Source of the DNA: Struthio camelus
Lineage: Eukaryota; Chordata; Aves; Struthioniformes; Struthionidae
Assembly: GCF_040807025.1 (NCBI RefSeq)
Contig: NC_090942.1
Span: 71,044,487 to 71,108,486, forward strand
DNA: 64,000 bases
Direction: 5' to 3'
Shown: positions 1 through 12,700 of the stretch, piece after piece
Numbering within the stretch: position 1 is the stretch's first letter
How the letters are laid out: each line of letters opens with the position of its first letter
Notes under the pieces: model-generated
The model's input: the letters and a program-made list of their open reading frames with translations, nothing else
Database searches by the model: none
Told to the model about the DNA's origin: nothing
Translations under genes and position numbers: made by a program

Positions 1-46
1 GCACTCTGGGGAGGGGTGCTCTTTGCAGAAGAGGCACGCCTCAGAT

Positions 47-174
47 GGACCACGGCCACAGGCCACCCACACTAGAGCAGGGACAGCCCAAGGGACCGCA
101 GCCGTGGACGACCCGCACTGGAGCAGGGACACCTCAAGGGACCATGGCTGCAAGGGAACCCATACCAGAGCACA
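47..174. repeat. 46-bp imperfect tandem repeat, about 2.8 units
   Basis: Three successive units start with GGACC at 47, 93 and 139, which is an exact 46-bp period. Each unit carries a GAGCA element at the same place (around 75, 121 and 167). Units one and two are close to each other; the third is more diverged and fades out after about 174. The repeat leaves an open frame on the + strand (45-338), but 46 is not a multiple of three, so the frame shifts from unit to unit. This argues against a repeated protein. It resembles tandem arrays inside dispersed avian repeats, but I cannot name the family. Confidence 0.7.
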
Positions 175-540
175 GCAAACATAAAAAGCAAGGAGCAGTG
201 CAAGGAGAGCGTGAGAAGCACAGAGAGGCAGAAAAAAAACCATTTGGCCCTGATGCCACCCTCCTGCACGGCCTGTCAGCCCACCAAAGGGATTGGGAGG
301 GACGGAGGGTGACACATGGCAAAAATGAGGGGAACTGAGCCTGGGAAGGGAGGAGGAGAGGTGCCTGGGCTGAAGCTGAGCCTGGGAAAGGGCAGGAAGG
401 GTGTTTCCCTATGTGATTAATTGTTTATTTCATTTTTGTTTCTCAATACCCAAATCAGTAATTAAAAGTTTATGTTAATTGGCAACAAATTAAATGAAGT
501 GAAATTCCCCTGGTCAAGACTGTTTTGCCCATGACAGCTC
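175..540. repeat. possible remainder of a dispersed avian repeat
   Basis: The purine-rich stretch at 175-410 (GGGAAGGGAGGAGGAG and similar) is followed by an AT-rich stretch to about 515 and then a TGTTTTGCCCATGACA segment near 521-536. This order, directly after the tandem units, looks to me like the body of an interspersed repeat seen in many bird genomes. The family assignment is from general impression only. No terminal repeats or target-site duplication could be identified, because the element may begin before the window. Confidence 0.3.
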
Positions 541-3500
541 CCAGGGAAGCTGCAGCCAGTCTGGCTTTGAGGCTGTAGTAGCTACTACTACTATACATCA
601 AGGAATCGCTGGAGAGTCTCTGGCATGTGAACCTGAAACTATCTTGAGGAGGAAACTTTTAGCTTAGCAGAACCAGAGGAAGTTAGGATATTTAGAGCTA
701 CATCAGATGGGGTGATTTGGTCATAAAAAGAAGAGTAACTTGCCAACAAGTGGGCACTCGAAGGCATGCAAGACAGGAAAAGATAGTTAAGAGAACTGTG
801 CCAGGCAGCAGGGAGCAGATCCCGGCAGGCAGTGGAGGAGGTGCTGACAGCAGATAAAGGCAAAGCAAGGCATGTCCGTGGTAGTCCCAAAGTATGATAT
901 GGTTACATTTTCTTCTGAGGCTTGTCTACACAAAAATCTCACACTGTTTAGAAAAGATTTCATTTTGTCAATGCAAATGCCTTTTTTGGACAAATCGCAG
1001 TTGAAGTATGTTGTATTTTGATTTAGCTTACATCTGTTCCTTACCCACTTCAGTTAAACAGTAGAAAGCACTCTGCAGCAAAATAACATGTATCCTCCCA
1101 CAGAGCTAGCATTTAACAGCTATTTAACAGCATCAGTTTTTGAACTGGTTTAATTAACCTGCAACTTCCTTGCACTGGCCAGGACTGGTTGTTGCCAAAG
1201 CAAAAGCATGCCAGTATCTTTTTGTGTTTTTTCTCAAATCTGTAAAAAGAAAGCTTCTGATAATAGACTGGAGAGGGGGACTAATGTGGGACTTAGCAAA
1301 TAGCTTTGCTCAGTTTTCTCCAGATGAAAATCCAGCGCTGTGGAAAGAGCAGGTACCAAAGCACCAGCAAAGACCATACCTTTTCAGTTGTTTCTGTGGA
1401 AGAGTGGGCTTTGGCATGAGGGGATAAGCAACTTAAGTAGGAAGGCCACCAGGGCCAGCCTCCAAACCCAGCTGGAGAAGTTGCTCATTCCAGACTTACA
1501 TTCCTGTTCAGGGTCTATTCGTAGGCATGGTTATCAAAAGAACAGCGTTTTTCTCTCGTGTATGCAGACTGTAGGTTCTTCCAAGCTCATCACTTTTGAA
1601 AACAATCTGCTCTTTTTCATAATAAGCGGAGGCTCTTGTCCTGGCCAAAAATATTTTCATGCTCTGGTTCAAGTTTCAGCTATCAGCTGTGTCTAGTTCT
1701 GGCAAAAAAAGGGGGTGCTTAGAATGCCTTAGGAGCGAAGGAAGGTGTATGTTTTCCATTTGTGAAACACAAAAGTGTTGAAAATATTTTCCTCATGTTT
1801 AAAATACAAAACAAAATGAAGCACACACTAAAATGAACGAGATCATTTTGATAAGGAACATCATGAAAAATACCACTGTGGAAGCTGTGCAGAATTAGAG
1901 CTGTGTGGAAATTGCTTTATAACCTGAACTCATACCCAGCCGAGCAGCCGAATTGTTTCCGAGAGCGAAATCACTCCGGGTTTTGTGAATGTGAGGGCAG
2001 AACTTTGTGTGGTCTTTCTCCTGTCACAGAGCAGGACCCATGGGCCACAGGGGTATTTAGTGTGAATGTGGAAGGTCCAGTGCTTCTCAGAAATGTTTGG
2101 CTTACTGTCCTGCATTAATCTGTGGATCCGCACAGTTATTTTGTTGTGTGCTTCAACGTTGCTGTAGGTAGGTCAGGCAGGCTCCCCCACTCTCAGCATC
2201 TGTCTTTTCCAGCAGTAATTCAGGCACATGCAGGGAGGAGGCTGGGAGCTGCATAAATTGTTCTGGCAGCACAGCAGCATCTTGCTTCCAGTTACTATCT
2301 CATCTGGGAACTTTCACTTGTCTTGGGGACTCTTGCTTGTCCTGCAACCCAAACATGCCTGTAGCCCAAGGGGCTGCGGAGAGATGGTGGCTCGGTGCGC
2401 ATTGCTGCAGAAGCCAGGACTGTTAATTTGGCCACAGTGTGTTCCCAACTGCCCCTGGTAAACTAGATGCGACCCAGCAGACCCAGGAAAGTGGCTTCTG
2501 CACGTCTGAAGTTTATGAGCACCTAATGCTTAGAAAGACAAGAAATCTTGGTCAGATAGCATAGGCTGCATTTTATAGTGTCCCCTCAAAGTATTATAAC
2601 AAAAAAGAGACATACTTCCTTTTCAAGATGTGGTTTATCAGATACACGCTACTTCTGCAAATGCCTTCTTAAGAAAGACAGGACCAATATGCCCAGATTT
2701 CATTCTCATACAGCTTTATTGAATTGATCTCAGCTTAGTGACTTAATTGGGAGATTGCAGATGCAGACACTGGTAAAGAGAAGAATAATGTCAGCAGTAC
2801 TGTTTAAATAAGTACTTCACCTATTCAGAGTGCCAAATATTGGATAGTGCGAAGTGTCTCTGCGAGACAGAAAGGTTTGAACATTATTTTTTCCAATATA
2901 CAGAAGCAGATCCTGAATTACAGGCAAAATGACCTCTGGCAGGTTTTTCTGTGGACAGCTAGGTCTAATAGCAGTAGAGAGGAACAGACTAACTCTTAAT
3001 CATAAAAACAATGGAAATCAGACACAAAATGCTTTAAATGAATAGCTTTTCATGTGACTAAAATAGGTATGAGATGAAAATGAATTCTGGGAAGTTGGAT
3101 ATCGTGGCTCCTCATCCATGCATGATTTCTAACTTTTTACTGCTAGCTCATTCATGCTCCCTTTTCATTAAAGAAATGGGGGGAAAAACATGAATTAACT
3201 TGTGACATATAGCTATTTATATGGGGTCTTTACCCCATATAAAGTTGCCTAGAAAACTATCATATAAAAGGAAGGCTTAATTTTGTTGCTTCTGTAAGTC
3301 GGGAGTAACACCACTGAATTGTGAGAAGTTACAGTAAGGTATAACACTGTGACTCAGGCCTGCTGTTGTTACCGTCCAGTCATGACACATAGGACAGAAT
3401 TTTTATACAGGAAACTCAGTTTTTTGCTCTTTTCAAAACCAGACTAAACATCAGTCAGGCTTGTTTTGTAAACTGGTATGGTGCAAGAAAGCCCCCTATC

Positions 3501-6500
3501 ACAGAAAGAAACCAGAAGAAGTGCAGGACAAATCTTGGCAATTTTTAGAGTGCTTGGGAGAAAACAAGCATAACAGATAGCACTGCACGCACTGAGCTCA
3601 TGATTAACCCTGTGTTCCCTTTTCATTGTAAAGGTTCACTGAGGTAAAAAAATTCTAAGCAGTTTTTCCAAGGTGAACCATTAATTTGTGATAGACTAGT
3701 GCAAGGAAACAAATACATCTTTTGTGTGTTACTTGTTCTCACCATTCTCTCCAGTAACACTGGAGTTCCCTTTTTTTGGTTTTGGTTATATACACTCAGA
3801 TTCTTATGCTGTCACTCTGCTCTAATATCAGCACTATCCCGTCTGTTTTTAACTAACTTATCACGTCCAGACTAGACACCGCCCTGCTGCCTTATTTTTT
3901 CAGAGGAGCGCCTTTTAAATTATCACTCCCCAAACAGTTTCTTACTGACGTCCGACATCTGCAGCACTTTGTTTATCATGGAAAAAAAATTAAAAAGCAG
4001 ATTCATCATGTGATTTTCCTTGCTTTTGATACTGCTGCAGTAAGTTAACTTGTACAGTATTACAGTTAAAAAACAGTGAAATGCCCCAACCCCAAACCTG
4101 TAATGTAAAATACTCCAAATCCACAATATTTAGAAGTGAACCTTGTAGATGTTTACAAAGTTTCGTGCTCTAGAAGTGGGATAACCATTGGCATCTGGCA
4201 CAGCTTCTTTTGGAACTTTCTGAGTGCTAGAGGCGGCACCTGTTAATGTGGGGTGGATGCCTGCGCATCCTCACTTTGGATGGGTTAGTGCCGAGCCAAG
4301 GGGAATTTGCTGTGGTCCCTCCACTCTCTGAAGCACTGTTTGAATAATCTTACATTTGTTTTAGAAAATACATCTAGTTTATCTAAGCATATAGCATGCG
4401 TTTTGGAAAAAAACGATTCCCTGCAGAAAATGTTTAACCATATTTCATTAAATTTAAATTCTTTCCTTCACAGCACTGTGTTCCACACACTTCCCTGTAG
4501 TATCTAGGCACCTGTTGTGATAAGGAGTCTATTTTAAGATCTCTTAGGGCTGTCTTCCTTTACTTTTGTAATGGTTTTGAGGGCATAGAGAATGCAAGTT
4601 TTGTTCCATTTTGTATGTTTGTCCCAGTTTGAATGTTTTCAGCTTGGGATAGGCAGAAATAGAATAATTTTTTTAGGCTAAGATTTCAAATGAATACACA
4701 GATGTCATGTGTTTTACTTCAGAACAATGTTTCTGGATTTACCCAGGGACTTTTTTATTCCTCAAAGCAAAACCAGTTAACACTTCAGAATAATGTTACC
4801 AGTACCTAACAATAGGGACTACATCAGAAATTCCGTTCTCAGGCTTGGATTTGAAATATGATGCCCCACATAGCAGCTTCCTTCCATCTGTTTTGCACAT
4901 AATAAAATGAATGTTTCTATGTATTTCTATTTCCTTATTCAGCCGTTAAGAATTCAAAAAAACTACTTCATTACTTAAAGATTAGAGCAATAATTCTGGT
5001 GACAGATGCAGGGTTAGTTTAAGTGCTTACACACTCACTTTTCTTTTGTTTGAACCAACTTTTTCTCCGCGTCATGGAGTCAGAGTGAAAAAAAGAAAAA
5101 AAGTAAAATTTTTTTTACCTTGCACATGGATTTATGCTTCTGGTTTTGACATGAAGAGAATCCACTCAGATGCTTGTTATGAATTGCCTCCATACCCAAA
5201 CAGGATGAAAGCTCTACCGTGTTTGCATATTGAAGCCCTATTTCCCAGGGGCAATAGAGCTCAAGCACTATTCAAACAAAAGGTGACATATCCTGCGCTG
5301 AGGAGCTTGGATTCTAACTCAGTGACTTACGGGTGTGCTAGGTATGCCTCACTGCTCTGTCAGGTGTACCCCTGAATTCTAGGTAATCATTGGTTTGGTT
5401 TAAGAAATGGTTATGGGATATATTGGCAAACAGAGGTAGGTGCATGATGAAAAATTGCTGACGCATAGGCATGCTTGAGAGAAGAAAATGCTGAGAACCA
5501 CTTGTCTGATTAATGCGAGACGCAGCGAGTGGCTGTAACAAAAACGCAGAAGTAGGACTGGTGTGTCCTTGCCCCGTACATGCTCGCTGAGCTCTGATGG
5601 AGAAGGCTTTATTATCTTTGTATAGAGACCGAGGTCCGGTCGGGTGGTATAAATTAGAGCTGTAATAAGGACGTTGGGCCAACAGGACTCTGCAGCAATT
5701 TGTGGGCTGTGGCTGTGGCCTCAGAGACAAGGGAAACGGCTTCCAGTACATCAGTTCCTATGAATTTGTATGGCACTCAGCTAAATAAGTGGGTTTAGGG
5801 TGTAAGCTTGGGTGAAAATGTGATATTGATATTTTGGGAAGTACAGTCTTTCTGGGATGGAAAAACTGAAGGTGACTGGGAAAAGAGTGAATAAAGGAGT
5901 TATTAAATCAGTATAACTGAGCGAGCAGAGGCGTAAAAAAGAATCGGTAAGGAAAGTGAAGGTATGGATAAGACAGGTGCGGTATCCCTCCCTGGTAGCA
6001 CTGTCCTGCTAACAGGAAGGTTAACGTACACTGCGAGCTTTCCATGACCTTTCCATATTGCGGGTGATTTCTTGCAAGTTACAATGCTTGTGTTTACTTC
6101 ATGCGAGAAGAGAGAACCAGTGTTTTGGGACGGTGATGGCCAGGGAGGTGAATTTAGTCAGACTGATTTTATGATGTTACAGTTCTGGATATAGGGGGAC
6201 CTGTTTGAGAAATATGGGTCTATTTACTCTTTGCATACAGTGTTTTATACTCCCAGACCTCTCTCAATGCAAGTTAGCCTTGAATGGAAGTGGGCCATCA
6301 GAAAAGCTGTGGAGAAATGATTCAGTCATAGAAGTGTGAAATAACAACAGCATGGATAAAAGAGAAAAGACAGGATCTAAAATGTTTGTGGAGGGAAAAC
6401 TGTGAAGAGTTGAAAATGGCCTGAATGTGCTGGCATCAAAAAAAGGATGAGGATTCCTTGGGCGCGCATCTAGGCAGCAGAGAGCATGGGTGTGCTGTTG

Positions 6501-9235
6501 GCAGCAGCCGAAGGTGGAAGTTTTACAGTAGTAAACAGGAGGAAGAATTAGCAGGTTTCAGAGTTACTAAAGAGTATGAGGATTTGATTACAGAAGCTTC
6601 TTTTGAAGTTGAAATTATGAATGAAGACAGCTCATACATCAAATAATATTAACTAATGAGCTCAGAGTGTTCTGGAAATTACTATGGGTAGGTCTGCAGT
6701 GCTTTATGGCAAATACTTGATCTAGCTTTGAACAAGGCAGCTGTTTGGTGAACAAATACCAAGCACATAGAGCATGATCACTGGAGAATGCTCCTGTTTG
6801 CCATGGTTTTCATCAATCATTTATCTGCTTTTCTTCTTTCTAGTTCTGTTGTCTTCTGTTTCTGCCTTGGTCTCCAGACCTCGATTTGATTTGATGCAGT
6901 TGAGCCAGTGCCCTGGCGGAAGCTTATGTGTCAAGGAAAAGCTTCCTAAACTGCCTCTGCTCTAAATGTTCCAGCTACAAGCATCTGTTGTAGCCTGGAA
7001 GGGTTCCAGGTTAGAGACCCTGAAAAACATAGCCCAGCTGCTGTAAAAGATTAACACTGCCAAATGAGTATCGCTGTCTGGAAGAAGAGTAACAAACAGG
7101 GATATGGCTTGGACTCTTTGGTCCTTGTGTAGTTTGAAACTTGAATCACAGTCATTTGGCTGTTTTTGCAATATTAATAAAATGATCTTCTTGTAAGACT
7201 AATGGTGATAAGAAATCTGTATGTAATGGCCATGGAAGTCCTGGCTTGTGCCACTGGTTACTGTCTAGTGACTTGTGGCTATGACTGCATAATAGCATAT
7301 AATGTATCCTTCTGTTATTTGTATTCTTAATGACTGAAATACAGCCCATATGCAGTGCTTAGACTCTTGAACAGCTATTTTTCTTTCCATGTCTAGCATG
7401 TTTGGTCTTCTTCCCTGCAAAGTCAATTCACCAGTCTCCCTGCAATGCCTCCATAAATCAAAAATTGCATCACTAGTAGGTTCATACAAGAAGAGACAGG
7501 CTTGATCTGACTGGGAAAAGGGTGACTGCAGGTGTATGCTTATGCAATGGGATGTGGGAGCATTTCTGTTTACCAGCTGGAGCTGATGGGTGGAGAAATA
7601 AAACTCTTCAGATGCGGTAAACTTAGAGTACTACTTTGATTACATAGGTAGTCTGGCTTTCTAATGTAGGCTTTGGCTTAGATAAAGTTGATGATAGTGA
7701 TGAAAGGTAACGGTCGAAGATAGTGGGCGAGCTGAAAAGGTTAAGTGCCGCTCACATCCAGTGGAAAGCAGCAGATTTTATTTTTCTTTCTGTGCAGTAC
7801 ACTTAAGGTTGGGGACTGATAGGATTTAAGAGAAAATATTGTTAACATCTCTATTTGCTCCAAATTTTCTTACAGCTCCTGTCTGTTCTTTTTCTATCTG
7901 AATCTGAAACCGTTGCCTTCCATTTTCATGTCCTACAATTTCAGCATATTAAAAATGCAAGATCACCTCTTCTCTCTCCTTTGTAAAGAAGGTGGTAGCA
8001 GAATGTGGTATCCATTCAACTTGTAGCACTTGTCACTTTAAATTATGGCTATTCAAGGGCAAGCATTCAGAGAAGAAAATATGTATCTGGTCATGTGTGG
8101 AAAATGTGTTCTGCTGTTTTTAAATGAAATCGGATCTATTGCAATAGAGGCTGTAAAGGACACCACCTTCCCATACCACTTTTGTCCACTTCTTGCCAGA
8201 GCTGCTCAGTCCACTTGTTTTTGATTATTTTGAATCAGAATTACAGCTTGTGGGTATGAGAATAGCTAAGATGATTTGCAAGTTCCCAGACTCAGGTCTG
8301 TTCTTTCTGGTGATTTCATCATGAGTAATGAGATTTTGGACCCTTGGTGGAGCCAGTCTTACCAAAAACAGAAGGCCCTAAAACCAGAAGAAAATGTGAG
8401 CCTTGCTTGGGGAAAACCCCATCTCACTGTCTCTGTGCCCTGTTTCCTCCCCTCCTGGAAATGAGTAAGGCGCTGTTGGATGTGAACTGAAGGCATTTCC
8501 CACCTTCCTTCTTCCGGAGAAGGTTCTGGGCAGGAGAGGAGGGAGCAGAAAGGACCCAGAGTCTGAGGGCAGCCCAGCTCCCTCCTTTGCCTCTTCCCTG
8601 CTGCAACAAACGGGTCAACCTGCTTCGTCCCTTGTTTTTGCACTGCCTAGCCTGCACAGTGGGAGAGGGGAAGACGCCCTGGAGTTGCCTGAGGCGCAGA
8701 GGTGGATGGAGGTCTATGGCAGAGGTGGGTTTGTTTGGCCGAGCAGGACTGATCCGCTGCCTTTGTAGGAATAATAAGCACAGAGAGGTTTCTGGAGAAG
8801 CGGGAGGCTGGTCCTTGCCTGGTAGTGTTTTCCATGCATTGGCGTGACTGGACTATGCCGGGCAAGCTCTGGCAGCAGGAGGCCCATCACTGTGGTCTTT
8901 GTTTTGGTAGAGCTGACAAAATGGTAATAACACACATGCAAATACTGCGTGTACACGTGTTCAGAAACTCAAAGCTGGGGGGAGGGGGGGGAACACGACA
9001 TCATCTCTTACTTTGAGCTTTTACAGAAAAATGACCTGACTGGAAATCAAGCCGGCCAAGGGAGGCAGCTGTAGAAGGCATCACGGCAAGAGGGTAGCAG
9101 GCCCGGACACCTTCCCGTCGTGACCGTGGCGTGGGAGGGGGGGGGAGGGTTTTGTCGCTGACGCCTTCACCACGGGCCCGAGCAAACACCCCGTCCCACC
9201 TCCTCAGGAAGCCCCCAGCCCCCGCGTTCACTCCT
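541..9235. other. intergenic region upstream of BPGM, no gene supported
   Basis: All open frames here are short (at most 137 codons) and start or stop without splice or codon-use support. None resembles a protein family I know. In mammals the AKR1B aldo-keto reductase genes lie upstream of BPGM. I looked for their conserved exon motifs and saw none, so that gene (if conserved) lies outside the window. Visible small features are a perfect hairpin at 3216-3243 and two G-runs at about 8977-8991 and 9136-9148 that could form G-quadruplexes at the edge of the CpG island. Confidence 0.6.
3216..3243. repeat. perfect 12-bp inverted repeat with 4-nt loop
   Basis: The arm at 3216-3227 (TTTATATGGGGT) is the exact reverse complement of 3232-3243, with CTTT between them. 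The stem is flanked by ordinary AT-rich sequence. It could extrude as a cruciform or fold as an RNA hairpin, but the stem is too short for a typical microRNA precursor. Confidence 0.9.
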
Positions 9236-9465
9236 AACACCCCACGAGTGACTTCGGCCCGCGGGGAGAGCCGCCTACGGAGGGGCGAGGAGACTCAGTG
9301 GGGGCGAGAGGGCCGCTCCGCCCGGCCCGACCCGAGCCGGCCCCGCCGCGGGCGCACATAGCGGAGCGAGCCCCCCCCTCCCCCCCCACAGCACCGCCCC
9401 CCGCTCCCGCCGCGCTCATCCGCCAACGGCCGCCCCCTCGCGGCACCGCCCACAGTCGCGGCCTC

Positions 9466-9504
9466 ATTGGCTCGGGGCCCTGCTCGTCTGCTGGCTCAGC
9501 CAAT
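9466..9504. promoter_or_regulatory. pair of inverted CCAAT boxes (NF-Y type)
   Basis: ATTGGCT at 9466-9472 and AGCCAAT at 9498-9504 are exact reverse complements, set 34 bp apart start to start. NF-Y commonly binds paired CCAAT boxes about three helical turns apart. Their position some 50-150 bp before the likely start region fits core-promoter use. Confidence 0.65.
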
Positions 9505-9549
9505 CAGAGCCCTCTCTGCCTGCCCCGGCGTCGCGGGTGTGGGGACGCG

Positions 9550-9714
9550 GAGGGCTCGTCAGGCCGGCTGGGCCCGCCCCTGGGAAGGGCAGGGCGGTGC
9601 GTCCCGTCCCGTCGCGGGGGGCTCGCGGGGAGGGGGCGCCGGCTGTGGTGGCCGCCCGGGCTTGTCGGGCTGCGGAGCGCAGCTGCAGCCCCGCAGCGTG
9701 CCGCCGTCCTCCGG
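9550..9714 (+). other. BPGM: BPGM exon 1, non-coding (start approximate)
   Basis: The donor CGG|GTAAGG at 9714/9715 is a near-consensus 5' splice site inside the CpG island. The start is set only by distance from the CCAAT and GC boxes. No ATG with useful context is needed here, because the coding start lies in exon 2. Confidence 0.5.
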
Positions 9715-12700
9715 GTAAGGCGGCTTTGATAGAGGCTGGTGATTTCGTGAGGTGGAGGGATGATCACCGCCGGGGGGTGGGGGGGCGCTGCTAACGGTCG
9801 TGCTGGAGCCGTTCGTGGGGCGGGGAAGAGTCGGGGCCCCCGGGGCGGGCAGGGGGCTGCTTGAGGGGCCGGCGGGGACGGTGCCCCGGCTCCGGGGTGG
9901 GCAAAGGGGCTGCTTGAGGGGCTAAGAGGAGGTAGGTGCTGGGGCAAAAAGGCTCCCCTGAGGAAACAAGGGAGCTGTGGGGGGAAAGGGGGCTCCATGG
10001 GACGGCACCGTCTGTGAGACATCTCGCGTGGGGGAGGGGGGGAGGCGCAAGGAGGAGCGCCTCTGGTTGCGGTGGAGCACCGCAGCGCTGCCTGGCTGCT
10101 GGATAGCTCTGCCTTCCTCCAGGAAGGCTGGGTGATACAGATGCAGCATGCAGGGGCTGTTTGAAAAGGGCTAGGCAGGTGCGTGCGACCTGGTTGGAGT
10201 GAGGTTTCCTGGAGATCATCGTTTTTGGAAATTAGGCCTTAAAGCAGTGCTAGGCTAAAAAGTCTACCGTTGTGAGAGGTTATTGTGCACAGCTAGCTGT
10301 GTGCTGAGCCAGGGCTCTCTAGTGTTTCTGTCTCACACTGGGTCTAGGTGTGCTGTCTAGATCTGTAGCCGTGAAGTCCTGGAGGCTTCTCTGCACTAGA
10401 ACCAAGGTAGCTGCATTCCCTTGTTGGAAATGCAGGAGCTCTACCTTTGCCTCTTTTGGGGAGGAGGAAACTGGTAGCCTTCCTGGCCTGTACAGGGGGT
10501 GTGCGCTCTCTTTTCTCTCAGTCTTGAGAGCAAGTAACAGTTGGCATAACCATCTGCGCTTGTGGTCTCCTCTTGTGAGAGCAGTCAGTGTTTGTTCTCC
10601 TCCTGCAGGTAACTAACTAAGAGTGTGCAGTGGCCTCTGTAGAGCAGCTCTTGAATCTGTGCTGGGATTTGTGTAGGTTGGTGCCTTGCTGGAGGAAAGG
10701 TGAGTAGGATTATTTCCATGTGTTTCTCTGGCTTCCTAGCTAAATGCTTCCATAAGTGGGCTGATATTTAAAGAACCTATCACTGCCAATCCTTTCTAAG
10801 AATTTGTTTGAAAATAGTGATTCTGCCTAATCTTGTGTGTAACTGAACTGAAGTTTATGGACCCCAGATAAATTTAGCTCTCTGTACAAGTCTTTTATTG
10901 TGTATTCCTTTAGCTATATCTTATTTCAGGCTGAAAGTACCCAACTGAGAATGGCTGTAAACAGGTACATCTTCTGTATTGAGGGGTTTTGGTTTTTTGT
11001 TGCGTCTTAATTTGGCCTTATAAATTACTTGATCTGTTCTTGTGGATAATAAGGTATGTTAGTCTGAACGGTGAAGTATCTGAAGAGATGGAGCTTTTAC
11101 AGTGTTAGGAGTTTTTGTAGCAGTTCATGCTGTGAACACACTATACAATTTTTAATGGTATACATGGTACGTGAGACACGATGGGGAGAGAGTACTTTGG
11201 CTTTAGATTGAAAGCTGTCTAATGTTCCTTTGCTGTAAGACTGGGGTCTTAAAGGGTGCAGGCTAGTTCTCTATCTGAGAACATGAACTTGAGTCCTAAC
11301 AGAGTTGAGGTCTTTTTGTAACACGTAGCAGATTATCATGAGTCGAAAAAGTAGATTTGTATAGGGATTTCTTGTCCAATAACCAGCTTGTCCTATAAAA
11401 CTTTTTTTTTTATCACTTGCTACCTTCCCTTCTATTTACTAATTGACTGCTATACGTCAGACAATACCTGTTGATGTTCCGTAGAATCTGGCAGTCCTTA
11501 AAGGCTTTGTAAGTCTGAGCTGTACTAGTAATTAGAAGAAGTTACAGAGCTGGGGAGGGGCTGCAGTTTGTCCTTCTGTGATGTAGACCCTCTGCTCCCT
11601 GGGAGTAAAGAAAAATTAAGTTGCTGTTCAATGAGACAACATCAAACTACTGAGGCTGTTAACTAATTGAGCTTCTGTACGTAGCTGTTAAAAGGCTTTT
11701 TGGTAAAAACAAATGCTGACGTTGTTCTCCACGCTTCCTAAAACCACAACGCATGAGCGTTATCCATACTACTGACCTAATTCAAGGTTAGAGTGGGCCA
11801 GGGTTTTCAAGCTCTTGATTTGAGACACTTGGAGACTTGGAGTGTGATTCCAAGCAGCTCCAACTGATTTGGGATGATGGGAGCTTCCATAAACACACAT
11901 GTTCTGGAAATCCGGTCCTAAGCTCAATGTGCAGAAATTGGACCTCAGGTTCTTCAGCCTCCCGAATCGTGCCTATGATTTTGGGGCCATATGAGGAAAG
12001 GTCAAGAGAAAGGTTGCTATGCTAAGGTGAGGTTGAGTAGATTTTGCCTGCTAGTGCTCCTCTGAGTATACAGCGACACCCCCAGTACAAGGCAGTGTTG
12101 CAGCTTCTTTCCTGCTCAGTCAGTCCCTGTCTCTTCTGACATCTTGGGTCAGAGTGATTAGGTGGCTCTCAAGAGAATCATAATACTCTGTTAGATGGAC
12201 TTTTCAGGCCTCGCACAAATAGCTAGGATATTTTAGGCTGGACTGGAAATACTTGGGTGGGAGGACACAGTCCAACTTCCACTAAGGAAAAATCAGAGGC
12301 TACTGTTGCTTAGACAACAGGAGCAGAGAAAAATGCAGTGCTATTTGATCTTTGGAATGTGTAGCTGTCCATTATTTAATAAGGACATAAAATATGCTGT
12401 TTGTGCCTACAGCAAAAACCAAAAACATTAATCTTTGTGTGTGCGAATCTGGCACTGTAATTCATAGACACAAAGGGGGAAAATGCACTTGAAAGTCAGA
12501 AAGAGAATGGAATGCTCTGTGAGATCACTTCTGGACTGTGTGAAATGGGGACTTACTCTAGGATGCAACACACAATTAGTAGTTGTGATGTGGCAGTAGA
12601 ATTTGGGGGAATGGTGGGGGAGGGAAGAGGTATCTAGTGGAGGAGCAGGAGGCCTGGGGGAAAAATGAAGCAGAGAGATTGGCATAATTAGCAGGGTAGG

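Larger units (their letters stand above)
9236..9800 (+). promoter_or_regulatory. BPGM: CpG-island promoter of BPGM
   Basis: Between about 9236 and 9800 the sequence becomes strongly GC-rich and dense in CG dinucleotides, unlike the AT-rich flanks. It lacks a TATA box but has a CCAAT pair (9466-9470 reverse, 9500-9504 forward) and Sp1-type GC boxes (CCGCCC at 9574-9579, GGGCGG at 9592-9597). C-runs upstream (about 9370-9400) could form G-quadruplexes on the minus strand. This is the usual architecture of a broad, multi-start housekeeping promoter. The island lies about 3.5 kb upstream of the first coding exon and ends in a good splice donor at 9715. A divergent transcript on the minus strand is possible, but nothing in the sequence demonstrates one. 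Confidence 0.8.

Noticed and set aside
5338-5751. 137-codon minus-strand open frame upstream of BPGM
   Set aside because: No similarity to AKR1B (the expected neighbour) or any other family, and no flanking splice sites.
9001-10219. Many overlapping open frames on both strands, up to 172 codons
   Set aside because: They lie in the CpG island, where stop codons are rare. Their translations are low-complexity Pro/Arg/Gly/Ala, none resembles a family, and both strands are open equally.
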